This document shows, piece after piece, positions 9,123 through 19,784 of a stretch of DNA of 64,000 nt (positions within the stretch are counted from its first letter, which is position 1; every line of letters starts with the position of its first letter). Made by a program: the position numbers and the translations under genes. The notes beneath the pieces were generated by a model. It made no database searches, was not told the origin of the DNA, and saw nothing but the letters and a program-made list of their open reading frames with translations. This stretch comes from Perkinsus olseni (lineage: Eukaryota; Perkinsozoa; Perkinsida; Perkinsidae): assembly GCA_013115135.1 (NCBI GenBank), contig JABANP010000165.1:37827-101826 (forward strand), in the 5' to 3' direction.

Positions 9123-9950
9123 ATGATGCATTCTCTCCCCACTTGGCTGATAATAGCTCACACTCTGGTCAAAACGACGGCTCAGGAAGTTGGCAAGTTC
9201 GTTCACGAGGCGGGAGACTACCGTATAACCTACGATGTGGATGATGCTCAAAAGGTCACATTCACCTTCTACGTTCCGCCCACGCCCGGGATGTGGTCCT
9301 CGGATCGGTCGGTTTACAACCTCGGCTTGCCAAGTGAACACATTCGCTACGGGCCATATCCTCTATCTTGGGTCGACGATTTTACCTACGCCATCGATTC
9401 GACAGAAGCTAACCCAAGCTTCCGTACTTGGTACAAGTCTATCGAGAGGCTACTATTGCGTAATCGTGTGATCCAGCCCGACCACCACTTCCCCGCTGCC
9501 GGTATGCAGTTTGGGGACTTGACCACCTTAACCTTCAAGAATGGTGACGCTTTATCCACCAACTTCCGAGGCGAGAGGTTAATCTTCGAAAGAGTAGCAC
9601 AAAGCCTAACGCCGGGTCATTTCGTATACAAGGAGGTTGCTTCCCCTTATCTCGAAATAAATTACATGACGCACGCTGATGAAACTATGGAGTTCTGGGC
9701 TGGATGCGGCGACGACCGTACTACTCGCTACACAGTCAAGCTGTCTCGGCGTGATAATGATCGGCTCTACGTTTACTACGCGGCTGGGCCGACTCAGTCG
9801 GGTTCCTTAGACCCGTTATTTCAGGCGGTGGGACGGGTGTGTCCGAGCAAATACTTCGACGCCACTGGCCCATTCGAAGCGGTCTTTGTCAGCGAGGAAA
9901 CGATATATGCATCATTTGGAGGAAGTAGAATCGCTCTCACCAAGGCCTGA
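9123..9950 (+). CDS. Secreted-family protein, apparently intact reference copy
   Basis: 275 residues (274 if the second of two consecutive ATGs at 9123/9126 is used). The signal peptide HSLPTWLIIAHTLVKTTAQ precedes mature EVGKFVHE. Domain 1 (about residues 21-155) carries DYRITYDV, VTFTFYVPPTPG and the segment ending GDxLSTNFRGERLIFERV. Domain 2 (about 160-275) begins TPGHFVYKE and carries two conserved Cys: one in the WAGCG strand and one in the GRVCPSK segment, a probable disulphide. It ends in the VSEETIYASFG...IALTK strand. No intron or break is visible. The neighbours are broken relatives on both sides, all in the same orientation in this cluster. I recognise no named family; the organisation resembles lineage-specific secreted protein expansions. 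Function is unknown and export is inferred from the N-terminus. Confidence 0.82.
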   Translation: MMHSLPTWLIIAHTLVKTTAQEVGKFVHEAGDYRITYDVDDAQKVTFTFYVPPTPGMWSSDRSVYNLGLPSEHIRYGPYPLSWVDDFTYAIDSTEANPSFRTWYKSIERLLLRNRVIQPDHHFPAAGMQFGDLTTLTFKNGDALSTNFRGERLIFERVAQSLTPGHFVYKEVASPYLEINYMTHADETMEFWAGCGDDRTTRYTVKLSRRDNDRLYVYYAAGPTQSGSLDPLFQAVGRVCPSKYFDATGPFEAVFVSEETIYASFGGSRIALTKA

Positions 9951-11764
9951 GCAGCTCAAAATGAGCTCTTTCGTCGAATGGTGCCGACAGTTCATGTTGG
10001 ATGCTCATTGTTCCCAGAGGCCACCGAGCGTTCTTGTATACGCGTAGATATGAGCAACTCGTGATGAACTGATGATCGAGTTTTGTTCGATCTTTGCAAA
10101 AAAGCTTATGTCAGAAAGAATATTGCGAAGTTTTCTCTCCTCTGACAGGGACCCTGCCGCTACAGGGAGCTTTTACGGCACGCGTCATATCAGCCTGTTT
10201 AGTTCGTCAATCGTGGTTGGATGCACTCTCCGACAGAGAGTTCCTCACAGAGAGCAAATGTTGTACACAATTGCCCGTCCTACTCCATGATTCCGCTTGT
10301 GACTGCCTTCCTTGCTAGCGTTGCTGGCAAGGAAAGAAACAGTCTAGTCTGGACTAGCGTTGCTAGTCTAGAAACACTGCAAACAACCCAAAAGCTATTC
10401 TAGAGGAGAATCTCTTCTGGCGATGGCGCACTGATCTCCAACTAGGAGATTTGAAACGAATCTCCTATTAGTCATTGATGAATCATTCCATACGGCTGAG
10501 TTGATGGACCCGGACGGGCTAGTCTACAGGCGTGCCGAGCGTTGCTACCCGCCGAGCGGTATCGGATCGATCTAAGCCGAGGGCTCAGCTACCGGAGCTG
10601 ACCAATCTCACTCATCGTAAAGTCCTCTGTAGCTTTTGTAGTAGACGGCTCGGCGACTTCTCTACACAAGAGTGGGACCTTGCCAAGGTCACCATGGGGA
10701 GCGGAATGAAAACGAATGGCACTTCGCTGATACCCTTTTCATGGACGCAGAGTTCATCGTTAGTCGAGGAACGACGATCTGCTCTGAGAGATCTCGTTGT
10801 CGGGTATGTTGACCAGGAAGTCCTCGTTTGCCGACGCAGCCCCTGCGTTTAACGCAGTGCGATGGCAGTCGCTTACTCCTGCTCTGGAAAGGCCTACTGG
10901 GAAATAGCCAGTCCTTCAGATATGGTGTTCAATCGCGGCAAGGAGGCGCATAAAGCCGCGAAGAAGCGGCGACATAATGTTGCCAGTCTGAAAGTTGCCA
11001 ACATGCCAGTGGACGAGCTGGAGCCTCTCCCAGCTCCACAAATTAAAGACCGGCGATTTGTAACCGGCAATTTGTAGAGGGTGGATGCTAGAGGGTGTTC
11101 GCACGCTGGGAGCTTAGTGCATGCGAAGTCGCTCCACTCACTCGAAGATTCTCTGTATATCGGTCGCCCACCCTTTCTAGACCTCTGCATCCCCACTGAT
11201 AGACTAAGACAAGAGCTCTCTCTGGCTCCGGCTTGTACTATTGCGTTAATCATGGCCGACCTCAATGAACAGAGAATTATTGGATGAACTTTTGAGGGTG
11301 ACCTCGTCGGCCTCTTTAAAGATCTCAGAGTTCCTAGTCCCAGCCACCGAATCTCGTAGACACTACAATCAGCTACGAAAGTAACCACCACCTTGCCATG
11401 GCTGCTGCACCGCGTCAGCGTACCAGCAAGCCGTCCACGAACAAGGCTACAACACTGAGCAAGCCTTGCTCAGCAAGGGGCCCGGTATCGCAATCCGATC
11501 CAACGGGACAGACCTGGCCGAGCGTCAGCGATATCCAGCGGTCAGCTATGTCCCACTGTGACGTGACACCCCAGCTACCAAGCTGCGTTTTGCTCATTAC
11601 ATCCCTGTCACATAACGTGAATTTGCGGGGCCCCAGGGAGTTTTCGTGTCGTCGTCGTTGAGCCCTTGCTTCCCAAGTTGAGAATCCCAACGGCACTTCG
11701 ACGACCAACTCGTCTTTTCGGCATGATGATTCTATGTCAGATTTCGAGTGGACTCACTTTGCAA
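9951..11764. other. 1.8-kb stretch, no confident gene; hairpins and family 5' flank
   Basis: The most gene-like reading is plus-strand 10922-11077 (Lys/Arg-rich, GKEAHKAAKKRRHN), but it has no partner exons or homologues I recognise. Hairpins cluster at 10308-10470. 11490-11640 is the inverted counterpart of 46030-46130 (TGTGACGTGACACC...TACCAAGCTGCGTTTTG on one, its complement on the other), so it is part of the conserved upstream region of the secreted family. 11398-11480 (ATGGCTGCTGCACCG) resembles 46980-47060 in the same family context. Confidence 0.5.
10308..10373. repeat. Two hairpins with GTT loop
   Basis: 10308-10334 has 12-bp arms (TTCCTTGCTAGC and GCTGGCAAGGAA, one mismatch) around GTT. 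10352-10368 has GACTAGC-GTT-GCTAGTC, extendable outward with one mismatch. A related weaker structure (ATCTCC, AACTA, GGAGAT) lies near 10435-10451. Architecture and loop (GTT, the complement of AAC) match the hairpin at 6620. Confidence 0.8.
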
Positions 11765-12019
11765 ATGATGAATTCCTCGCGGAATCGCTTATCGGTAATC
11801 CCTCAAGTCTTGAGTCAAGGTATCGTCACAACGGCTCAGGATATTGGCAAGTTTGTTCTCAAACCGGAAGACTACCGTATAACCTACGACGTGGAGGAGA
11901 ACCAAGCAGCCACTTTCACCTTCTGGGTTCCTGCTGATGGACTAGCAGGCAAACAGATCACCTTACCGCCTGCCTATCAACTGCTCGCCCGCCACGACGA
12001 TCTCCTTTCGTTAACGTGA
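11765..12019 (+). pseudogene. Truncated, chimeric secreted-family gene
   Basis: Consecutive ATGs at 11765/11768 start a family N-terminus: a hydrophobic segment ending SQGIVTTAQ, then DIGKFVLKPEDYRITYDVEEN and FTFWVPADG. After about residue 58 the similarity to the family ends, and the sequence passes without a gap into dispersed repeat copy c. The frame stops at 12017-12019. The signal peptide is weak compared with intact members (NRLSVIP replaces the usual LPLNWLV). The rest of domain 1 and all of domain 2 are missing. It is most simply a gene broken by recombination with, or insertion of, the repeat. Confidence 0.75.
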
Positions 12020-12400
12020 TCTTACTCGACGATTTGCGAAGTCGACTCTCATCTGATCGCAGGGAGGCATCACCCAGCTGCTACGTGAAATACTACCAGC
12101 CGTGAAAACAGGATACTGGGCCCGTCGAGCTCAGTCGAGTCTCTGCTAGCAGGGGGAATGCGTCAGAAAGATCTGGGATAGCCTCCCTGAAGGTGATGTC
12201 CTCCGCGAAGATACTCGTGCTTTGGTGAGTGCTAACTGCCAGGGCACTCCGTTTTGGAACGTCACCTACTACGATTCATCGTGACAACACAACACTCGAC
12301 TTCTCATGCGAGTAAATTGACGATTTTCACAATTTCTCAGTTACGTAAGATATCATCAATTCGATATAGTTTCTTCGTATTCTCCGTACATTTGATAATC
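11935..12400 (+). repeat. Dispersed decayed repeat, copy c
   Basis: Aligns with 3178-3600 of copy a almost throughout (DGLxG, the CGCCACGACGATCTCC block, GATTTGCGAAGTCGACTC, CATCACCCAGCTGCT, AACACTCGACTTCTCATGCGAGTAAA and TTCGATATAGTTTC). It also aligns with the 3' part of copy b. A frame with DSLPEGDVLREDTR and NCQGTPFWNVTYYDS is open for about 35 codons, which indicates a former protein-coding sequence. Sequence 12401-12528 shows nothing else. Confidence 0.7.
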
Positions 12401-12528
12401 ATACCATCCACCTGATAAATCATCAATCAACCATAATAACCCTTAGCAACCCCTATGGCAATTCCCCTCCAGTATTTCGACCATGCAGGTTGAGCCCCAA
12501 GACCGTTCCACAGATAATTTGCAACGAC

Positions 12529-15271
12529 TCACGCAACTTGCGTGACGCAAGACTCGCCCTCAGCCTGGCATAGCGTCCGTCCCTCCGAACGGAAGGCGGA
12601 GCGCTCAGCTTCTGTATTGAATGCACAAGAAGTCATATTTGCAATCCACTCGTAACAACTGGCTGCGGAGATGTCGAGAATAGAGCAGAACCCTCGTTCT
12701 CGAATCCGGTCGATGTCGCCCGGCTCAGCACAACTCACATCGTTGATTCCCTTAATCCTTGCTATGTGATGAGCAACCACTGGAATCATCCCACAATGGG
12801 CCACGTTACCTACACTCACCTCGGTGAAAGGACAGCATCACCACTGTATCGTGAGGAACTACCTCTGAAAGGCTCCGGTGCCAGGTACGGGCCGTCTGTC
12901 TCTAGCACTAGACGGTCGAGTGGAGTACTGAAAGGGACTTCCCGTCGAGGCTTCGCAGATGACGCACGAGAAAGCGAGCCGAGAGCTCGGGAAGCCAAGA
13001 TTCCTCTGACGGGAGGAATTCTTACATCCGTACACTCTCTTGAAGGTCTCGGTTATTTACAAATGATACGACGCCTGCGTAGCCGAAGTAAGCGTTGGGA
13101 AAGTCAGTGGCAATGGCTCGCAAGAATCTCGGGGAATCCGAGAAACAATGGACGTGTATGCTGATCAAGGGGCAAGCTAAGATACTCCAGAACATGGCAG
13201 CACATAAAGGAGATTCATGGCGCACAGCATGTGTCGGGCCACAAAAGATCATGCGTCATGAACTTCGAATTCTCTCGTCCACGACAGGGCCGCGCCGAGC
13301 GAAACAGCGGGAGCATCGGATGACATACGGATGGTCCCTCGGAAGATGTTGTTTCATAATATTGAAAGAATCAGCCTCAGCACAACGAAGATGCAGAACA
13401 ACAGGCATGCCATCCTTCACAGGTTGTAGGTCGAGCTGGGTAGCGAACACCTGAGCTCACACCATCAGCCAAATACTCAAGAGCTGCCTACCCTCCTCTG
13501 AACATCCTTGGCAACATTGCCGCCTCCGCCGAAATAGTCCAGTCCACACTCACCGAGGGCCACCGCTCGGGGATGCGAAGTTGCGTCCACGATGGCCTGC
13601 TCGAACTCCTCACTATACCTGCGGTGAAGTCCTCCAGCATCCAAGGAGAGAGGCGGGGACGATAGCTTTTCAGCGCTACTTGTTTCACCGGCAATATGAG
13701 AAAACCAGTCGCGAACTTGCGAGCAAGCATGGCGGGATAACGGTATAACACTGATAATTCTATGAAAAACCGGTCCACCACGGAATTGATTCCCAGGCAA
13801 TATCAAGCTCTCCGTAATTTGTCTTGTCGTGTATAAATACTCCATTTCAAATCGTGATTCTCGAGGTGAAGTCTTTGGAGGAGGCCGCTTTTTCACTATA
13901 AGGCCGAAAAAGTGTCATGGTGCCAGTAGGTAGGCCAGAGAATGGCCGTGTCGCGTCTAGGATTGAGAAGAAGGAGAAGAGGGTGCTAGTAGGTGTATGC
14001 CATCGGCATTCTAATATACCCATCAATGGGTCCTGCCGTGTCATCTGTCCTTTCCAAGAGTTGATAGCTGGTCTCTCCAAACGGAAAATATGTGAAAATA
14101 GTAGTTAAAGTCAATCCGCGGCACATGCCAACAACATACCAATGTAAAGAGAGCTCGCACACAAAATTAAGCACCAAGTGAGAAGTTCTTCAGAGGACAC
14201 GATAACCACCCTTGAGAATGGCGCGTACTGTGTGCTGAACAGACTTACTCTTCGCAACAATGCGGATGACAGCCAAAGGCACCGAAGACTTTATCCTTCA
14301 GGAAATTAGCAGTCTCAGAGAATTCCAATATTTCCACTGTGGAATGTACTGTTGACCTGACATGACGAACACCGCATCGCCAGGGTCACTCGGGTGACCC
14401 CGCCTCGCCTGGACCCAAAAAGCAGACTTACAATCCAAAGCCAGCGATGACACACCCTCCGAAGCTCTCGCCGAAGTTGTCGGAGGCGAAGGTGTCTAGC
14501 AGGGGCAACCGCAGGTCCATTCTGACCGCTATTTTATTCCGATTGATCGCGCGGCCCATATGTGACTTGAGCATGATCCAATCAAGATGACAATGGGCAT
14601 CCCAGAATCTGATGATGACAGAAGGAGGAAAGAAATCAGGAAGCTGCCGCTAGTAAGCTCGCCGAGTTTGTATCAGCACGTATTGCAGCAGGGCTGAGGA
14701 CTTGCGCTCATAATAAGTCGTTCTAGTACTATGTCGTGGCACACGGAGGAGTACAGTCTATCACGCATATAGGTATAGTCTCTTCCTCAGGAAAAGATCG
14801 AGGAAACTTAACTCGCAAGCGAAAGGAGGCAGCCTCAGAGGCAGCAGGCAGGAAGAGGAGCTCTCGGTCGTCTACATCTGTGTTTCAGGGGGAGGGGGCA
14901 CAACAATGTCCGAATTAACGTTGCACTCGTTCTGGAAGCTCTGGTTGTACCGCACATCGCCCGACCGCATTGGCCTCCTCGGTGGGCCCCTTTTACCTGC
15001 ACGGAATCTTCGATGTGCGCAAGATACTAATAACATGAACCAACCACATGTGAGCAACAAACGCCCTGCGATGCTGACAACAGGTGATCCACCTCAGTGG
15101 CCCTGTATTTGGGTAGACCGAGCCTAATGGCCCACCTTTCCCCTTGCCCTTCCCCTTTCCTCCTTTTCCCTTCTTTCCATTGCACTGTCCACTGCCTCCC
15201 ATCGAATGCTTCCCAGCCCAGCCTGATCCGGAATGGCTGCTCACGCCGCCGTAAGAGTCATTATACGGCAT
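12529..15271 (-). CDS. TatD-family metal-dependent DNase (TATDN2-like) with low-complexity N-terminal extension
   Basis: TatD enzymes are Mg-dependent 3'-5' exonucleases with a TIM-barrel metallohydrolase fold. Exons read by frame and GT/AG sites on the minus strand: 15271-15136, 14996-14876, 14608-14432, 14356-14249, 13618-13492, 13450-13329, 13160-13026, 12927-12863 and 12809 onward. Introns run from 41 to 630 nt. Diagnostic motifs occur in order: DAHCHLD (metal-binding HxH), GAFGCHPH, ALGECGLDY (catalytic Glu), PVVLHLR, HVHCFSDS, and LVLETDGPYLAPEPFRG, then GMIPVVAHHIARIKGI. The order and spacing resemble human TATDN2. The N-terminal 80 or so residues are Gly/Lys-rich (GKKGKGGKGKGKGK, then RGPPRRP), unlike bacterial TatD, and are joined in phase to the catalytic exon. 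The last exon is uncertain: the frame stays open to a stop at 12529, but a further intron after GIND is possible. Confidence 0.82.
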
Positions 15272-15530
15272 CAGTACGATAGACAAGAAGCACTCTAGAG
15301 AGACGACTCCTTCGCTTCAGTGTACGATCAATAACAGAGCGATCTACATCGCTTTGATCTATTTGCGATCTACGATCTATTTTCGTGGCGCGTGACGGAA
15401 TGCCCATCATCCAAGACCCGGCAATATTGACACTTCACACAACAACCGCGCCCTCTGCCTCTGATACGATTGTTCAATATAGTAAACGTTTTTTATATCT
15501 TCCTCGCTTCAACCTTAGCAGCGTCATCGT
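15272..15530. other. Short intergenic space between two minus-strand genes
   Basis: About 260 nt separate the SF3A1 stop codon from the TatD start codon. Nothing but presumed 3' and 5' flanking sequence is seen, with near-repeats of GATCTA around 15330-15380. Confidence 0.5.
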
Positions 15531-18500
15531 CTACTTCTTCGCCTTCTTAGCCGGTGGTTGCTGCGAGGCGGGAATAGGAGGCATGGAGCGCTGCGGCGGT
15601 AGCGGAGGCATCCCTGAAATCATAGATACACACCCAAAGCAGAGCCGCGCTGGCAACCCTACCAGGCATGGGGCCCCTCATTCCGAAAAGGCCCGGCATC
15701 TGATTGGCCGCATCCGTCACGTTGCTAGCCTGCGGACCAGCATCGTATGATGCTGTCATCATGGACTGCTCGGCGGCCACTGAGGCCTGAGCAGGAACAA
15801 CAAATACCGGTTGGAATAAATTGTTCGCAGTGCTGTTATCCGTTAAAAGTTTAATATTTTTTGTCAAACTGTTGCACTGATCTTCAAAGGCCCCCTTGAA
15901 TGGTATGACAATCGGGATGAGCTCAGTATGAGAGGCATTGCACCAACGAAGGGAGCCGTTGCCGGCATGAGATGAACATGAATATGTGCCACAAGTACTG
16001 GCATCCAAACGAACGCCAATTACGGGACAAAACTTCGACTCCTGTCACCAATCGTTCAGAGCTTCGTCTTCGAGGTTAAATTGTCTTCTCACATGCTGGG
16101 AAAGGGTCTCCATTTATTGGTCCACTGTCACACGCGCATGAACGGACGCTCCAGAGGAGTCCCCAGATAACCAGGCCCCACCTGATGCTCAATCTCCTCC
16201 TCGACGGTACCGAACAGATCGGGCCTCTTGATAATAAAGCTGGCAAGGTTGCTCTCGATATTAACTTGATCGTAGTTGGTGTCCTGTCTGGCTCTGTCCA
16301 ACACCTGCAAAAGGAGGCAGCGCTCACGATGCCACTGCCACGCCACGGCGGTAGCCCACCTTCTCCTTCTGCTCCTTCCACTTGGGATCGAGCAGGACCA
16401 CACGGAGATGCTCCGACAGCTCACCGGCGCGAACCATCTGTCCAGTGATCGGGCACTTCACCTGAAGGGAGCCATTCACTCAGTGTTCAAGAGAAATATG
16501 GGGATTGCTCAGAATACTGAGGAAGCGAAAGACGACGCGCCGATTGCAACGAGTGCGTTTCTATTATTCACCGCCCGCGTAAAGAGGAGCATCCCAGCCA
16601 CTCAGGAGCCAACGCCCCACTGCGGATGGAAGAAGGACCTTATGAAGTGCGTGGCCTCTACAAGGCACAGGGCGAGCCGACCACCTCCGAATCATTGAGA
16701 TTGCGATCAACGAAGACGAAGACGCTTACCAATCTGTTCTCATCCTCACTGGACTCCACAGCCCGCTTGGGCTTACGATGGTAGTCAGTACGAACAACAG
16801 CCGGGGCAGGTGCAACTGAGAAAGACAACCAATGATCGGCCCCTGCGATGGCGGCAAATAGGCTCACGCTCAGGCAGAGGCAGCGACTCGGCCGGCTGCT
16901 CTTCCTCCTCTCGTTCCACCTCCGCACGCGCCGCCTTGTCAGTCGTCTGAGGACGGGCTAATATTGAACTTGCCGAGGCCAGACAGACCTCACCTTGCGC
17001 ATTTCCGGCGGTACATCGTCCATCTGCATTTCCTCGCCCTCCTCTTCGATCTCCATCTCCTCCTCTTCTTGGACGAACGAAGGGCCCTGACACACGCCAC
17101 GACTTCTTCACAATAACTTCTTCTATGAGTTCCGTCGAAGAAATTTCAAACTCAGTCCTTCCAAAGACTCAGGAAAAATTTCAGGAAATTTCAAGTAGCA
17201 AACCCCGCAGCAGCCCTCACCTCGCCTGTAACCGCCTTCTCCTTCGTGATCACAGCCCTAGCAGCCTCCGCACTGCCGACCAAAGTCTGAGGGGCCTCTG
17301 TCAACGGACGCTTGCCTGTCACCATGAAAAACAGAAGAATACACTGGAAGCAGTAGCCTCTGTTACCAGTAGTTCCCAGAATCGGTGGCGGCAGAGGAAG
17401 CTCGTCATCCTCAGGCTTGAAGTCAATGGTCTCCACGACCACAAAGGCATGCCAGTCCACCGCAGCCATTTGAGCTCTGACACAAAGTAGCACTCACAAG
17501 GCGGGATCGAAGAGAACCGCGCGAAGCATCAATTTCGCTGTGAAGCTGGGCCCCGGCAAAGGACAGCGAAACCGAGAAGACACGTGAGAGTAGCAAATAG
17601 AAGATAGTGAGTAGGACGAACTGGCCTCAGTGCAGCACGAAGATTCACTCGCAGACGGACACGAAGAACCCCGCAGGAACAGTCGGAAGCGCAGTCATCG
17701 CTCCAGGCACACCCTACGGGAATTGAACTGGGTCACCAGCAGAGGACAACGATGCGGGGAAGGGATGGTAGGATACAAAATAATAATCCAGTGAATTCAC
17801 CGACTGCGCGAGATTAGCGCCTCGCCGACCCACCTCTCCTCCTTCTCCCGCTGCTCCTTGTCAGCCTTCCGACGAGCCTCCTGCTGGTCGTACTGGAAGC
17901 GGCCCATCACTCGGTCCACCACCGCCGACTTGTTCCTGAACACAAAAACAATACCCACCGAGCATCGACGGCCGGCCTTCGGCGAATGCACTCACTGACT
18001 GTACGCCTTGAGCCTTTCCAGATCGTCAGGTGGGGGAAGCAAGGCTCTGGTGTAGCTGTCCACTAGGGCCTGGAAATAGCCGAACAGAGGATGGTTGGGC
18101 TTCACGAAGTCGAACTGGGGGTTCCGACTCTCCCGCGCTGCCAGGCCCTAAAGAGGAACACGATGCTTCAATACAGATACCAACCCGAACCGATCTACAC
18201 GATACTACAGACCGCAGCTTTGACCCAGAGGAATTTCGGGTTGGGCAGTACTCTAGTGTCCTGCCGAATATTAGCGACCACCGACTTCTGCTGCCAGGAC
18301 AGATTACTGCCTGATACCGATCATCTCCCCTTCCCGCACATCAGCCACAGCATCGTTCCTAATTCCTAACTCTGCCATTTCTCATTTTCTCCGCCCGCTG
18401 CACTCTCACTACCTGTAGGAACCTATTGCCGTTCTTAGCCGTGAACTGTGCTGTGATCTTGATGATGTCCATATCAATAGGGGCGATAAATGGATGGTCC

Positions 18501-19543
18501 ACCGTGTAGACGTCCGGTGGTGGCGGCTTCACTTCCTTCGCGAGGCCGTCCATCAGCATCTTGCGCTCCTCTCGCTTCCGACGCTTCTCCTCCTGACCAC
18601 AAATCTCCGATGGACTTCTAATTCATGATAGTAGAATTGAGCCCCAAGAAAGGCGAATGGGTAAATCTAGGGGAATGCTTCCAGCCGAAAAACTTCTCTC
18701 CTGCATCTGTGAGTTGGTACGCGAATTCCACATCATGTACACGCGGGAACAACGCTCACGACTGAATAGAGAATAGGAGTACAGAAACCTCCTCCTCATC
18801 ACCCTCGTGTACGATACAACATGCAGAACTTTTCCTTGGCTTCGCTGATCCCATCGAGCTGCTACCAGCCCACTATGCCTACCTCCTGCTTCTTATAGTC
18901 CTCCAGCTCCTTGGGCATGGCCGGGCCTGATTCGCCCTGCACACCCCCTCTCAACTCCGCCACTCGGTGCTCGTAGTACCTGTAAGCACGGACTTCACCG
19001 CTCCGGCAGCACAGAGGATACAGATTAAATCGATCAATAATTAACGACAAGACACAGCCTCTGCCCACGCCATCGCCACGATCCTCCCCAGGCCGATCGG
19101 CGTACCATAACCTCACCAACACGTCCTTGACGAAGGGTCACAATCAAGGCTGCTCATACTGAAGCAGTAGTGGTCGCATAGCGCTAGTATCGCTACGACC
19201 ATTACGATCACCGACGGCCCCCATGAACACCCTCTACTACCTCCGATAAGGGTTCCCAGGCGTCAAGAAGGCGAACTTGGCCTGCTTAGCCTGCTGGACC
19301 ATAACCCTCCTCTCGAACTCATCGCCATGCTTAGCAACGAACTCTGCTGTCTTGTCAATGACTGATTTTATATCAGCCGGAGGGTAAATAAGAAGGGCGT
19401 CGTTCTGCTGTGCGCCCGCTCGACCTGACCAGCTTTGAGTATACGCTCTCAGAAGGTTCCCGGGAGACCTTAGTATTTCTATGATTACCTTTGGCCAACT
19501 CCATAGCGGCTCTAGCTGCCGATTGCACTGCCGCCGATGACAT
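15531..19543 (-). CDS. SF3A1: Splicing factor 3A subunit 1 (SF3A1/PRP21)
   Basis: A subunit of the U2 snRNP SF3a complex that helps assemble the pre-spliceosome at the branch site. Exons read by eye: 19543-19489 (start codon 19543), 19424-19241, 18979-18893, 18592-18413, 18147-17996, 17935-17834 and 17476-17367. Further exons near 17325-17200, 17090-17005, 16480-16400 and 16320-16170 lead to a proline-rich end at 15531. The first SURP module is in exon 2 (IDKTAEFVAKHGDEFE, FAFLTPGNPYR). The second spans exons 4-5 (IIKITAQFTAKNGNRFL, then FDFVKPNHPLFGYF). Next come the PRP21-like region (VDWHAFVVVETIDF), an acidic stretch, CPITGQMVRAGELSEHLRV and the ESNLASFIIKRPDLFG segment. The protein ends PPIPASQQPPAKKAKK, NLS-like, with no ubiquitin-like domain visible. 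The two or three exons between 16130 and 15770 are not settled. Confidence 0.9.
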
Positions 19544-19784
19544 AATTATAGAGAGCCACGGACAAGAGGAAGGCTGACCAACGAGGTTGACCATGAGCTT
19601 TCGCGTGTAAAAAGATATTCCCCCATCTCTCTGCCATATTCTCCGAAACTTCCCACCTTTCCCACCCTCCAATAACACGAGGCGTCATAAACACGAAACT
19701 GAACACTCGGCGAGAAGAGGACTCCAGAAGGTTCGAGGTCTGGCAGTCCTGCCAACTTCCCGAAATCGCAAGAAGCATTGCCCT

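Noticed and set aside
10894..11391. 165-codon minus-strand open frame
   Set aside because: Ser/Arg-rich shadow with no motif. The opposite strand has an equally open short frame, and composition alone explains it.
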